64,000 nt of DNA, from contig NZ_JBDKWZ010000011.1 of the NCBI RefSeq assembly GCF_039710355.1, positions 62,001 through 126,000 of the forward strand, given 5' to 3'. Below the pieces are notes generated by a model that was given only the letters and a program-made list of their open reading frames with translations, had not been told where the DNA came from and did not search any database. This DNA is from Rapidithrix thailandica. Lineage in GTDB: Bacteria > Bacteroidota > Bacteroidia > Cytophagales > Flammeovirgaceae. Each line of letters begins with the position of its first letter. The stretch's first letter is position 1. Positions 1 to 8,922 of the stretch are shown here, piece after piece. A program made the translations under genes and the position numbers.

Positions 1-1241
1 AAATTTAAGATTTTGACAATTTCCGGGGTGAGGGCATTTCCCAGTTCAAAACGTAATACTTCCATCAAGCCTTGAATTTGGCTTATGGGGTTACGCAGGT
101 CATGGGCGACTACCCCCAGTATCTCGTCTTTAGATTTGTTCAGTTCTATTAATTGATGTGTATGCCTCTTTTCCAGGTTGATGTTGGTGATCATCTCGAG
201 CCGGTACAAATACTTTCCTTCATCGCTGTAAACGGCTTTTGATAATATCCCGAAGTAGTTGTATTGTCCCTTTTTATTTTTTCGTTTTTCTTCGAATTGT
301 TCACTTTCTATATGCAATTCATTTAGTTTTTCCACTCTGTCCAGATGCACGTTCCGGTAGCTAGGGTGGATAAACTGTTCATGCAATTTTACGCCCAGCA
401 ATTCTTCCAGGGAATAGCCGGATAGTGCTATGAATTTTTGATTGCAGTGGAGAATATGATTGCCCCTGTCCAACAGTAAAATTCCACACGGAGCCGTATC
501 ATATAAGTATTTGCAGTCGAGGTTTTTTCCTTCCTGCACCCTTTGCGTTTTTTGCAAGATACCCACCACTTGTCCACCGGTAAGGATAGGCTCAATGTTT
601 AGTTTGTATTTTTTAGAAGAACAGTAAACTACTTCCGGTTGATTGACCGGCTTTCCTGTTAAAACTTCGTGGAAATAATCAATCCAGCGAGTGTGATTAG
701 CCTCTCCTATATATTGAAAAATGCTATCTTGAATTTTTGGGGCGTTTCCATGTATTGATGGGAATTCTGTGGCAAAATTCCGGTTAAATGCTACTAAACG
801 AAAGTCTTTATCCAGACACGCTATTTGTTCCGGTTGTGTGTCCAATAGCTTTTGCATTATCAGCGAAGAGTCCAGCCCCACAGAGGGTTTCCGCTTTGAA
901 TAGCGAATCTCAATGAAGTTAGCAACAATGGTTTGGGTCTCTAATTCCAACAAAACAGACCGGACGTTCACGGGGAGTAAGCTTTGATCTTTGCGAACTA
1001 TACGCAATTGCCAGTCGAGGATCTGATCTTTTTCAAACTTTAGTTTCCGGAAAGTACTGATGCTACGAAGGGTATCTTTGGGGTAGAGGAGGGGGCTGAG
1101 GTTTTTTCCTTTTAATTCATGAAAAGTATACTGAGTTAATTGACAAAAAGCAGGATTTGCCTCTACGATATTTCCCTGTTTGTTTACAATCAGTAAGCTG
1201 GTGTTCAATGTAACGCACAGTTCCAATTCAGCCTTTTGCAT
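1..1241 (-). CDS. PAS-domain sensor histidine kinase (C-terminus outside window)
   Basis: Reading the minus strand from the ATG at 1241 gives an open frame of 413 residues that runs off the window edge. It holds three PAS-like segments (about residues 5-110, 130-225 and 235-350). The third contains the typical pattern ILHCNQKFIALSGYSLEELLG. A dimerisation/phosphoacceptor segment follows, with HDLRNPISQ; its histidine is about residue 380. The ATPase domain must lie beyond the edge. No membrane segment or signal peptide is visible, so it is probably a cytoplasmic sensor that autophosphorylates on His and passes the phosphate to a response regulator. No regulator gene is adjacent in the window, so partner and signal are unknown. 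The family call is secure; the function in the cell is not. Confidence 0.9.
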   Translation of the reverse strand, partial: MQKAELELCVTLNTSLLIVNKQGNIVEANPAFCQLTQYTFHELKGKNLSPLLYPKDTLRSISTFRKLKFEKDQILDWQLRIVRKDQSLLPVNVRSVLLELETQTIVANFIEIRYSKRKPSVGLDSSLIMQKLLDTQPEQIACLDKDFRLVAFNRNFATEFPSIHGNAPKIQDSIFQYIGEANHTRWIDYFHEVLTGKPVNQPEVVYCSSKKYKLNIEPILTGGQVVGILQKTQRVQEGKNLDCKYLYDTAPCGILLLDRGNHILHCNQKFIALSGYSLEELLGVKLHEQFIHPSYRNVHLDRVEKLNELHIESEQFEEKRKNKKGQYNYFGILSKAVYSDEGKYLYRLEMITNINLEKRHTHQLIELNKSKDEILGVVAHDLRNPISQIQGLMEVLRFELGNALTPEIVKILN

Positions 1242-1501
1242 GATACTAATGGAATTATTTGATTAGTTGACATTAACAAAATTAATTGATTTTCTCAGAG
1301 TAATGTTAGAAAAAAGACAAGAATTTATAATAGGATTTGAAGAAAAACCTTATGAAACGGCTGAGGAGGCAAGCTTAATAAATGTTAATTAAAAGGCTTG
1401 ATTGTCTGAGAGTAAGGTGGTTTTCAGGCAGAAAGGCGAAGAGTTTCCTTCCAATCCGACTCCTAACTGTGGGGGAGTATAAAATTTAAAAACCACTACT
1501 T
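1242..1501. other. Intergenic, no gene seen
   Basis: AT-rich spacer between the kinase start and the terminator of the methyltransferase gene. It should carry the kinase promoter, but I see no convincing TTG/TAnnTTTG pair and no open frame worth reporting. Confidence 0.5.
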
Positions 1502-1539
1502 TAAAAAGTAATTCCCAACACTACTCAGTATTGGGAATT
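1502..1539 (-). terminator. Intrinsic terminator of the THUMP methyltransferase gene
   Basis: A 9-bp perfect stem, AATTCCCAA (1510-1518) with TTGGGAATT (1531-1539), with a 12-nt loop. On the minus strand it is followed by a run of five T (complement of 1504-1508). It lies about 55 bp past the stop codon of the gene at 1596. Confidence 0.7.
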
Positions 1540-1595
1540 GTGATATTATAATAGCTATTTGTAGAATTTCCGGAAAATAAACTATCCGTCTGTTG

Positions 1596-2741
1596 TTATT
1601 TTTTGCTGCCTTTGTACATTTTGTATTGCTGAAATTTACAGACGAGGGCACCATTGTAAAGGGTTAATTTTTTGGAAGCTCGCAATCCAATACATTTCAA
1701 CGCTTCTTTATTGCTACTTAGCACCCATGCATCATAGCCGGAGTATTTTTGTTTCAATGTATCCCCAATGGATTTGTATAAGTTCTCCAGCTCTTCCGGT
1801 TGTAGCCTTTCTCCGTAAGGAGGGTTCGTAATCAAGAGGCCGTTATCTTGAGGTGGAATTTTTTCTTTAACCGCTTGTGGTGAAATACGGATAAAGCCTT
1901 CAAGCTTTGCTGCTTGTACATTTTCGATAGCCGCCCGGCAGGCCTTTCTGGAAATATCCGATCCTTCGATTTTATAAGCAAACCGTTTCTTTTGTGCCTT
2001 TTGAGCTTCTTCCACTAAGGATGACCAAAGTTTTTTATCAAAGTCTTCCCAGTTCATAAAGGCAAAATGCTTTCTGAAAATCCCCGGGGCTATGTTAAGA
2101 GCATACATGGCGGCTTCAATTAATATGGTTCCGGAGCCACACATCGGGTCTATAAAGTGGCTATTCGTGTCCCAGTCGCTTAGAAGTACCATGCCTGCCG
2201 CCAATACTTCATTCAAAGGTGCGGAAGTACGGGTTTGGATATATCCCCTACGGTGAAGCGGGATACCTGAGCTGTCCAGGGACAGAATACAATCCTCTTT
2301 GTTGATATAAATATTGACCCTGAAATCCGGGTTTTCGGTATCGACATTCGGCCTTTGATCAAAGACTTCCCTGAATTGATCGGCAATGGCATCCTTCACT
2401 TTGAGGGCCACGTATTTGGAATGTTTGAAGTGGGTTGATTTGACTGTACTTTCCACGGCAAACGTTTGGTCGAGGCGGAACATTTCCGTCCAATTGACCA
2501 ACTGGCAAGCTTTGTACAATTGTTCCTCGTTAGAAGCCCGGAAATGGTGGATGGGTTTTAATATCTTGATAGCGGTACGCGACCATAAATTGCATTTATA
2601 CAACGTAGCCAAATCTCCTTTGAAAGACACGGAACGTACCCCCTTTTTGATCTCTGTCCCTCCAAGTTGTTGGATTTCCTTGGCAAGTATTTCTTCCAAG
2701 CCAAAAAAAGTTTTGGCAGTATAGTGTTCCGTTTTATGCAT
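1596..2741 (-). CDS. THUMP-domain class I SAM-dependent RNA methyltransferase (RlmL/YpsC-like)
   Basis: This 381-residue protein has a THUMP RNA-binding region at about residues 45-165, then a Rossmann methyltransferase domain. The SAM-binding motif DPMCGSGT is at residues 198-205 and the catalytic NPPYGERL motif begins at residue 306. An N-P-P-Y motif marks base (N2-guanine or adenine amino) methylation. The length and the THUMP-plus-NPPY layout match the stand-alone RlmL N-terminal-half/YpsC family, which modifies 23S rRNA, so an m2G rRNA enzyme is the best guess; a tRNA substrate is possible. It stands alone, divergent from the hydroxylase gene at 3037, with its own terminator. The start at 2741 gives a normal family N-terminus. 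Confidence 0.93.
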   Translation of the reverse strand: MHKTEHYTAKTFFGLEEILAKEIQQLGGTEIKKGVRSVSFKGDLATLYKCNLWSRTAIKILKPIHHFRASNEEQLYKACQLVNWTEMFRLDQTFAVESTVKSTHFKHSKYVALKVKDAIADQFREVFDQRPNVDTENPDFRVNIYINKEDCILSLDSSGIPLHRRGYIQTRTSAPLNEVLAAGMVLLSDWDTNSHFIDPMCGSGTILIEAAMYALNIAPGIFRKHFAFMNWEDFDKKLWSSLVEEAQKAQKKRFAYKIEGSDISRKACRAAIENVQAAKLEGFIRISPQAVKEKIPPQDNGLLITNPPYGERLQPEELENLYKSIGDTLKQKYSGYDAWVLSSNKEALKCIGLRASKKLTLYNGALVCKFQQYKMYKGSKK

Positions 2742-2833
2742 TTGAGTTTTGATAATGGTACGGTTTATAATGTTTTCAAATGATTGATCGATCTAAATAT
2801 TCCTGGCCTTATCATTGCCGGGTATTGTATGCG

Positions 2834-2841
2834 CAAAATTA
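2834..2841 (-). promoter_or_regulatory. Candidate -7 box for the methyltransferase gene
   Basis: The minus strand reads TAATTTTG, matching the Bacteroidota -7 consensus TAnnTTTG, about 93 bp upstream of the ATG. No TTG is found at the usual spacing, so support is weak. Confidence 0.3.
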
Positions 2842-3002
2842 CATAAATCCCCAAGCTATTTTTATAAAGTACACTTCTTTTCGTTAAGTAGGATTTTGCT
2901 AGCCTGTGTCATTCAGTTGATTACAAATTTTTTTTTCGGTTCAGGCAACCATTTATCGATAAAATTTATCTTTAATACAAGATAAGATTCTTAATCCTTA
3001 AG

Positions 3003-3010
3003 TATATTTG
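3003..3010 (+). promoter_or_regulatory. Candidate -7 box for the fatty acid hydroxylase gene
   Basis: TATATTTG fits TAnnTTTG exactly and ends 26 bp before the ATG at 3037. A clear -33 TTG is missing, so this is a candidate only. Confidence 0.4.
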
Positions 3011-3036
3011 TCCGGCTAACATTTAAATCAATAGTT

Positions 3037-3915
3037 ATGACTTTTAGCGAATATTCCCAATATGCCCATACCGAAATCCAACGATTATGTGTTGAGTACA
3101 TGGGTATGGAAAAGCTACCTCAAGTAATCTTATGGGCAGTACCTTTTTTGTTATTGTTCACCTTAATCGAATTCCTGGTATCCCAGAAAAAACAACTGAA
3201 AATCTATGAAAAGAAAGATTTTTGGGCAAATGTTGGAGTCGGAATTGGTAACTTGGTTGTGAATGGTATAGTACAAGGTTTTCTGTTCGTTTCCGTGTTT
3301 TATGTGTACGATATTTCTCCTCTACCCATGGTGCCTTTCACTTGGTGGGGATTTGTTTTATGTTTCTTCTTTGTCGATTTTCTGAGATATTGGGTACACC
3401 GTTGGGGGCACGAACGCAGAGTGTTATGGGCAACCCACGTTACACATCATTCTTCGGCGAAGTATAATTTTGCCGTAACCTATCGTCTCTCTTGGACACA
3501 AAGTATCAAGTTTATTTTCTTTTTGCCAGTGGCCTTTTTCAAGTTCAATCCCATTATGTTTTTTATCTGTCACCAGATCGCGGTATTAGCACAGTTCTGG
3601 TACCATACGACATTGATCAAAAAACTACCGGCATTTATCGAATACATCTTTGTGACACCCTCTCATCATCGGGTACATCATGGAAAAAATGACATCTATA
3701 TCGATAAAAACTATGGGACGGTATTTATTATTTGGGATCGTATTTTCGGAACCTTTCAAGAAGAAATAGAGGAACCGGTCTACGGGATTACCACTGAGTT
3801 AAACACCTACAACCCCGTAACGTTGAACTTCCATGTATGGCAAGATATCTTCCGGGATGTAATTCACGCAAAATCGATCAAAGAAGGCTTACATGCTATC
3901 TTCCGCAGAACGTAA
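3037..3915 (+). CDS. Sterol desaturase / fatty acid hydroxylase family membrane enzyme
   Basis: A 292-residue integral membrane protein with hydrophobic segments near residues 29-50, 65-95, 100-120 and 155-195. It carries the three histidine clusters of the di-iron fatty acid hydroxylase superfamily: HRWGH (121-125), HVTHH (134-138) and HHRVHH (210-215). Such enzymes insert hydroxyl groups or double bonds into membrane lipids using O2 and two bound irons. The exact substrate (fatty acyl chain, carotenoid or sterol-like lipid) cannot be read from sequence. The gene is single, with a strong terminator 23 bp after the stop. All metal ligands expected for the family appear intact. Confidence 0.92.
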   Translation: MTFSEYSQYAHTEIQRLCVEYMGMEKLPQVILWAVPFLLLFTLIEFLVSQKKQLKIYEKKDFWANVGVGIGNLVVNGIVQGFLFVSVFYVYDISPLPMVPFTWWGFVLCFFFVDFLRYWVHRWGHERRVLWATHVTHHSSAKYNFAVTYRLSWTQSIKFIFFLPVAFFKFNPIMFFICHQIAVLAQFWYHTTLIKKLPAFIEYIFVTPSHHRVHHGKNDIYIDKNYGTVFIIWDRIFGTFQEEIEEPVYGITTELNTYNPVTLNFHVWQDIFRDVIHAKSIKEGLHAIFRRT

Positions 3916-3937
3916 GCAACGCCTATCCGGAATACAA

Positions 3938-3980
3938 AACACCCCCTCTGGACAATATGTAACAGAGGGGGTGTTTTTTT
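3938..3980 (+). terminator. Strong intrinsic terminator of the hydroxylase gene
   Basis: A perfect 13-bp stem, AACACCCCCTCTG (3938-3950) with CAGAGGGGGTGTT (3963-3975), followed by a T run to 3980. It sits 23 bp past the stop at 3915. Confidence 0.9.
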
Positions 3981-4013
3981 GGGTATTGTTTTTATTTAAA
4001 AGTGGCAGTGAGT

Positions 4014-4133
4014 TTAGTCCAGAAGGGCGGTGATGGTAAATAGTAAGAATATGCCTATAATCATGACGGCATACATAATCAGGTCTATTTTTATATACTT
4101 CTTATATTTAAGATATAGTTCTTTGATTTTCAT
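4014..4133 (-). CDS. Putative 39-residue single-pass membrane protein
   Basis: A short open frame not otherwise accounted for. From the minus-strand ATG at 4133 it gives 39 residues. The N-terminal half is basic and amphipathic (MKIKELYLKYKKYIK). The C-terminal half is one hydrophobic helix (about residues 19-36), ending in LLD. A Lys-rich head plus one membrane span is typical of small regulatory or accessory membrane peptides. It lies downstream of fbp on the same strand but beyond the fbp terminator, so it would need its own promoter. I do not recognise a family. The charged-then-hydrophobic pattern is the only support for coding. Confidence 0.4.
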   Translation of the reverse strand: MKIKELYLKYKKYIKIDLIMYAVMIIGIFLLFTITALLD

Positions 4134-4341
4134 TCGAAACAGTATTTTAAAGGCTTTTTGAATAATTTCTTTAGGGTTATTTACACTATTGTCATTGCAG
4201 AAAGTTATCCCATCCTTGAGAAGGGGGGGATCCGAATGAATGAATCAGACCTGCTAATTTACTTTTTTCTTTAGAGAAATGAGGGTGGCCAGGTAAGTTT
4301 TCTCTTTGTTAAGAGAATCGTAAAGCGGAAAAAATGTGAAT

Positions 4342-4377
4342 AAAAAAAGGAAAGGTTGGTGTCCTTCCAACCTTTCC
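4342..4377 (-). terminator. Intrinsic terminator of fbp
   Basis: An 11-bp perfect stem, GGAAAGGTTGG (4349-4359) with CCAACCTTTCC (4367-4377), and a 7-nt loop. On the minus strand seven T follow (complement of 4342-4348). It lies 16 bp beyond the fbp stop. Confidence 0.9.
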
Positions 4378-4392
4378 TCAAAAAGGAATTTA

Positions 4393-5442
4393 TTATTCTG
4401 TAACTTGTCGGTCTTCTGTTTTTTTTGTTTTCGCTGCTTTTTCTTGACCTTCTTCATTCAGAAGTTGCAGGCATTGCTTTACCATGTTTTTCGAACCGAT
4501 AAACAGAGGAACCCTCTGATGCAGGCTTTCAGGCATGATATCCAGAATGCGTTCTTTGTCGGAAAAGGCCATTCCCCCGGCTTGTTCCGCCAAGAAGGCG
4601 AGTGCATTGCACTCATACATCAGCCTTAGTTTGCCCTGTGTATGTTTTTTGGTAGCGGGGTAAAGGTACATGCCTCCTTTGAGCATATTCCGGTGGAAAT
4701 CCGAAACCAATGATCCGATATACCTTCCACTGTATTGGTTTTTCCGGCAATGTTCAATAAAGTTTCTGATACCTTCCGAAGTTTGGTAATACAATCCGTC
4801 ATTAAAAGAATAGATTTCCCCGTTTTCTTTCATCTTGATGTTCGGATGGGAAAGGAAGAATTCGCCCAATGAGGGTTCATAGGTAAATCCGTTTACGCCA
4901 TATCCTGTGGAGTAGACCAACATGGTAGAAGAGCCGTAGAGTACATACCCTGCCGCAATTTGGTCGCGGCCAGGTTGTAGCATATCCTCCAAGGTAGGGG
5001 GAGTGTTTAAGGATGTACGTCTTCGGTAAATGGAAAAAATCGTCCCGACAGAAACATTTACATTGATGTTAGAAGATCCGTCCAGAGGGTCAATAGCGAC
5101 TACATATTTCGCCTTGGGGTTTTTGGTGTCAATGAGGTTTTCGTCTTCTTCGGAGATGATTCCACAGGTTTGTTCGCCTTTTATCAAGGCCCGGATAAAG
5201 CGGACATCGGCCACCACATCCAGTTTTTGTTGATTTTCTCCCTGGACGTTTTCTTCTCCTACACTGCCTTCAATGCCGGAAAGACCGGCCCGGTTGATTT
5301 CCCGGTTGATGATTTTGGCCGCCAAGGCGATGTCTCTGAGCAGTTGCGACAACTCTCCGGTGGCAAAAGGAAACTGTTCTTGTTTCTGGGCGATAAACCG
5401 GTCCAAGGCAGTACCTATGGGTGCAGTAAACTTTTCAAGCAT
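4393..5442 (-). CDS. fbp: Class I fructose-1,6-bisphosphatase
   Basis: A 349-residue protein that hydrolyses fructose 1,6-bisphosphate to fructose 6-phosphate, the committed step of gluconeogenesis, in the cytoplasm. The metal-binding SEEDE motif and the signature DPLDGSSN are present, as are the substrate-binding YIGSLVSDFHRN and the AFLAEQAGGMA segment. The length is slightly above the ~335-residue norm because of a charged C-terminal tail (EEGQEKAAKTKKTEDRQ) that looks disordered. It is monocistronic with a strong terminator. The ATG at 5442 gives the standard N-terminus. Confidence 0.96.
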   Translation of the reverse strand: MLEKFTAPIGTALDRFIAQKQEQFPFATGELSQLLRDIALAAKIINREINRAGLSGIEGSVGEENVQGENQQKLDVVADVRFIRALIKGEQTCGIISEEDENLIDTKNPKAKYVVAIDPLDGSSNINVNVSVGTIFSIYRRRTSLNTPPTLEDMLQPGRDQIAAGYVLYGSSTMLVYSTGYGVNGFTYEPSLGEFFLSHPNIKMKENGEIYSFNDGLYYQTSEGIRNFIEHCRKNQYSGRYIGSLVSDFHRNMLKGGMYLYPATKKHTQGKLRLMYECNALAFLAEQAGGMAFSDKERILDIMPESLHQRVPLFIGSKNMVKQCLQLLNEEGQEKAAKTKKTEDRQVTE

Positions 5443-5497
5443 GGTTATGTGTAATTTTAATTATTTTATTGGTAGATTAAGTTACATAGTTCTTGGG

Positions 5498-5505
5498 CAA
5501 ATTTA
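5498..5505 (-). promoter_or_regulatory. Candidate -7 box for fbp
   Basis: The minus strand reads TAAATTTG, an exact TAnnTTTG match, 55 bp upstream of the fbp ATG. No well-placed TTG element was found. Confidence 0.35.
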
Positions 5506-5730
5506 TATAGCAAGTAATATAAAAATTCTATAATAAGTGTAAACTTTGGCCAATCCCCTTGGTTTATTGATGGTAAGTCGATAGGTTCGCAGCTCTAAAG
5601 AATAAGACAACCATCAATTAGCACCGGAAGAGAGAAGCGCGGAACTGCCCTGGAAACTGAAGATCAGCAGTATCAATGAACCTCAAGTACGTATAGCTAA
5701 CCGATTATTAAAAAAAATACGAAGTAGTTT

Positions 5731-6291
5731 ATGCAAGCAGCTCAGATCATTCAAGATTTTTGGGACTCCTTGAAGGACTCTTTAAAAGAGTTTCAAAACC
5801 CATTGCATTTACCTGTGTTTGGAACGATATCCTCTCGGCAAGTACCCAGTTTGAGAAAGGTCGTGTTAAGAGAAGTGAATATAGAAAAGCGTTTCTTGGT
5901 CTTTTATTCCGATTACCGTACGAGTAAGATTCAGGAACTGAAAGTGGCTCCAAGAGTGTGTTGGTTGTTTTATGAGCCTGAAAAAGAAAGACAATACCGG
6001 GTGTATGGTGATACCAAAGTGTATCATACCAATGAAGTTGCCTGTAAGTATTGGAAAAAACTTTCTTATCAGGATCAAAAGGAATACCATCTGCGCTCCA
6101 CACCCGGTACTACCTATCCTAAAGACAAGTTGGAAATAGAAACCGATTCACAAGAAGCGTATCAAAATTTTTGTGTGGTAATTACACAAATTGACGAGGT
6201 GGATTACTTGGAGTTGGGAGTAGAAGAGCACTTCAGGTACCTGTGTACTTATCAACAGCAAGAATGGGTGGGAAAACGTTTGGTGCCTTAA
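5731..6291 (+). CDS. Pyridoxamine 5'-phosphate oxidase-like FMN-binding protein
   Basis: This 186-residue protein has the split-barrel FMN-binding layout of the PNPOx-related (Alr4036-type) family: a helical start, then strands around PSLRKVVLREVNIEKRFLVFYSDYRTSKIQEL, where an Arg-rich strand and the SDYRTSK segment correspond to the flavin phosphate site. An intact WLFYEPEKERQYRVYGD strand follows. It lacks the C-terminal PNPOx dimerisation domain of true PdxH, so pyridoxal phosphate synthesis is unlikely; reduction of an unknown substrate is more likely. It is a single gene converging on the GAF protein gene across a bidirectional hairpin. No promoter was recognised. Confidence 0.8.
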   Translation: MQAAQIIQDFWDSLKDSLKEFQNPLHLPVFGTISSRQVPSLRKVVLREVNIEKRFLVFYSDYRTSKIQELKVAPRVCWLFYEPEKERQYRVYGDTKVYHTNEVACKYWKKLSYQDQKEYHLRSTPGTTYPKDKLEIETDSQEAYQNFCVVITQIDEVDYLELGVEEHFRYLCTYQQQEWVGKRLVP

Positions 6292-6410
6292 ATCCGGTTT
6301 GAATAGGAGGGAAGTTCTTTCCAAGTGGATGTCTGGTCATAGTGAAAAAAGAAATAGGTTCCGAATGAAAACCACATGGTAAATGAGTATTTTACGCTGT
6401 TGATTTTTAT

Positions 6411-6447
6411 AAAAAAAATCCCTGTCAATCATTGTCAGGGACTTTTT
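6411..6447. terminator. Bidirectional terminator between convergent genes
   Basis: Stem TCCCTG (6419-6424) with CAGGGA (6436-6441), with A8 on its left and T5 on its right, so it can work for both the + strand flavoprotein gene and the - strand GAF gene. Confidence 0.7.
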
Positions 6448-6469
6448 GAGTAATTTGAAAAACCATGAA

Positions 6470-8341
6470 CTATTCTCTTTTTTTACTGGAATATATTTGT
6501 TCTTTTAGTACTTCAATCTCGTTTTCCAATTCAGATTTTTGTCTGAACATTTCTTCTTGAGTGGCCTGTAACTCTTCTTGGTTTTGACGCATTTCTTCTT
6601 CTGCAGCTCTCAATTCTTCTGTTTGTTGTTGGGATTGTTCTAACAGTGATTTTGTGTGGATATTGATCTTGATACTGTACAAGGTAGAGGCAATGATCTC
6701 GCTTAATTTTTCCACAAATTCAATTTTAGCTTTCTCTAATTGAGTAAATGAAGCCAGTTCAATAATCCCAAACACTTCCTCATTGATCATGAGTGGAACA
6801 ATCAGAATGCATTTCGGTTTCCCTTTGCCTAAACCTGAAGAGATTTCTACAAAATCCTCCGGAATTTCAGTTAGGAAAATAGTCGCTTTTTCCAACCATG
6901 CTTGCCCGGCCAGGCCTTCCCCTTTTTCGATGTGTTGTTGCATATACTTTGACTTGCCCCAAGCGTAGGTTGCCAGTAGTTCCAAATAAGGCTTTTCCTG
7001 ACTTTCTTGATTGATGATAAATAGTTTGCCTTGGTTTGCGTCCAAATAGTTAATCAAGTTAGAAATCAACTGTTGGCTCATTTCTTCAAGATTGTCTTGG
7101 TACTTCCGGAGTATTTCTCCGAAAGTGGCGAGCCCCTTCGTAGACCAGTTACGGATTTTTTCGGCATCAGCGGTCGTCAAAAGTTTTTGATGCATGGCAA
7201 GTAAAGCCTGGGCCAGCACATCATTGGCGTATTGTTCTTCATATTGGATGTTTAATTCCCCATTTCCAATACGTTCGGCAAAACTTGCAGCGGTTTTAAT
7301 TCGGTCAATATGATTGTTTAGGGCTTTTAGGGATTCCCCCGTTTCATCGGTGCTTTTTACATTAAGTTTGTCCGGATAAACTCCTTGGGAAAGTTGAACA
7401 AGACAATCTTTAATTGACAAGATGTTTTTGCTCAATTTATTAGAAAAAATGCTGGCAATGGCCATCCCTATGGCCAATTGAGTGAAAAATACGACTATGA
7501 ATAAAGCAATTGAAATGCCGACACTTTCTTGGGTCTTTCGATAAATGACCATTTCAATATCATGTACAGTGTTTTCCACTTTATGTGCCAGGCTGCGCAT
7601 CTCCCCTTTTAACCCGTCTTTAGGTGAAAAGCCAATGATATTTTCGGTTTCCGCAATACTTTCAAAAATCTTTCTATATTGTCCGATCCATTCTAATAGT
7701 TGAAGCCGGTCGCTTTCCGATTCACTATCTGTTTGGGTGGATTGTACAGATCTCTTAAATACTTCCACTGCATTGAGAAAACTATTATAACTCGTTTCAT
7801 TCCAGTTCAGGGCAAATTCCGCTTCGAATTTATTGGTTTTGAAATACAGGCTTTTGTCAAAAGGGTAGGAGCTATTTTCAATTTTGTCCTGTATGGCCTT
7901 CATTTCTCCAATAAGCCCCCATTCCCCATAGCCTCTGTATTTATAAGATTGTGTCATTAGAAGAAATTGATCGGAATAACCCAACAGGTATTCATGCAAA
8001 TCGGTTAAATAACTCTCAATATGAAATGCTTGTACATAATCATTCTGTTGTAAGAGGTTAAACTCATGTTCGAATTTCTTACTAAGCGAATGGTGCTCAT
8101 CTATGTATTTGCTTCTCCCCGACTTATTAAATTCTTCACTGACAGGCTCCCGCATGATAAAATCTTTCTCCAACCTTCGAAACTCTAATAGCATTACATT
8201 AAAGTTGGAAAAAGAGGTTTTTACTTCATTCAATTCCAAAATACGGTGAATGGAGAGGTAGCCCCATAATGCCAATCCAAAGGAAAGAAACAGTAAGCCA
8301 CCAAAAGAAAGGAGTAATTTGGATTTAATAGTTAATTTCAT
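6470..8341 (-). CDS. Membrane sensor protein with HAMP, GAF and C-terminal coiled coil, no output domain
   Basis: 623 residues. A first membrane helix (about 7-30) and a second (about 273-298) flank a ~240-residue helical extracytoplasmic region like the four-helix bundle of chemoreceptors. A HAMP linker (about 300-350), a GAF domain (about 400-560) and a long Glu/Gln-rich coiled coil (565-620, pattern EELRAAEEEMRQNQEELQ) follow. No kinase, cyclase, phosphatase or methyl-accepting signature is present, although the coiled coil resembles the linker that precedes kinase domains in related Cytophagales proteins. It may signal by binding a separate kinase. Ligand unknown. It is transcribed alone and ends at a bidirectional terminator. 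Confidence 0.85.
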   Translation of the reverse strand: MKLTIKSKLLLSFGGLLFLSFGLALWGYLSIHRILELNEVKTSFSNFNVMLLEFRRLEKDFIMREPVSEEFNKSGRSKYIDEHHSLSKKFEHEFNLLQQNDYVQAFHIESYLTDLHEYLLGYSDQFLLMTQSYKYRGYGEWGLIGEMKAIQDKIENSSYPFDKSLYFKTNKFEAEFALNWNETSYNSFLNAVEVFKRSVQSTQTDSESESDRLQLLEWIGQYRKIFESIAETENIIGFSPKDGLKGEMRSLAHKVENTVHDIEMVIYRKTQESVGISIALFIVVFFTQLAIGMAIASIFSNKLSKNILSIKDCLVQLSQGVYPDKLNVKSTDETGESLKALNNHIDRIKTAASFAERIGNGELNIQYEEQYANDVLAQALLAMHQKLLTTADAEKIRNWSTKGLATFGEILRKYQDNLEEMSQQLISNLINYLDANQGKLFIINQESQEKPYLELLATYAWGKSKYMQQHIEKGEGLAGQAWLEKATIFLTEIPEDFVEISSGLGKGKPKCILIVPLMINEEVFGIIELASFTQLEKAKIEFVEKLSEIIASTLYSIKINIHTKSLLEQSQQQTEELRAAEEEMRQNQEELQATQEEMFRQKSELENEIEVLKEQIYSSKKRE

Positions 8342-8749
8342 GTTTGTGGTTTTTGAGAAATAAAACTTTGTGGAAGTTGGAGTTGATAGGAGCTTTGTAT
8401 AAGCTGAAGAAGAGAATTCTTTTCAGTTATTTAATTAACTTTCTACTGTTCAAAATGAAATGTTAAGACAAAGAAAGGCATGTAGGTTTAAGATCTAATT
8501 ATCAGCGTTTTAATAGGGTGTTGAACTCGTAATCAACTTGGGATGGAAACCTTACGTGTATTTAATGAAGAACGGATGCTATTTTTTGAATGTTAGTTAA
8601 ATGATTTGTGTGTTAAGTTGCTTTAAATCAGTTTTTTGCGAATCATTTTCTTTGGCTTGATTTTGTGTTTTTGTAGTTTGGGTAACTTTATTAGATACAT
8701 GTAAGTTGGTATAAAAATTAAATATTCTCTTTCCGGGAAAAAGAAAATT
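8342..8749. other. Intergenic, no intact gene
   Basis: AT-rich region upstream of two diverging units: the GAF sensor (-) and the ADP-ribosylglycohydrolase remnant (+). Promoters are expected but I find no convincing box. An open frame on the minus strand across 8623-8919 is a shadow of the remnant. Confidence 0.5.
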
Positions 8750-8872
8750 ATGCAATCAAATGTGATAAAGAGCGGCTTATTGGGTTTAGCCATAGGAGAT
8801 GCGTTAGGGGTTCCTGTGGAATGGGTATCTCTAATTTTTTTATTCCGGGCGGTTTTGAAGTTCGGGAGGTGA
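8750..8872 (+). pseudogene. Remnant of ADP-ribosylglycohydrolase, N-terminus only
   Basis: From the ATG at 8750 the frame reads 27 residues of a clear ADP-ribosylglycohydrolase N-terminus, with the hallmark GLAIGDALGVPVEW. It then leaves the family pattern and stops at 8870. The family is about 300 residues long, so over 90% is missing, including the aspartates that bind the two Mg2+ ions. A second open stretch in another frame (about 8836-8910, reading GGFEVREVTKKEGYY) shows that the loss came with a frame change. In the intact family the enzyme removes ADP-ribose from modified proteins or small molecules. Here it is almost certainly dead. Confidence 0.75.
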
Positions 8873-8922
8873 CAAAGAAAGAAGGGTATTATACCTTTTA
8901 TGCGAAGTAATGTTGCCAATAA

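Noticed and set aside
8623..8919. 98-codon minus-strand frame
   Set aside because: It lies opposite the ADP-ribosylglycohydrolase remnant, which has recognisable family sequence on the plus strand; the minus frame has none.
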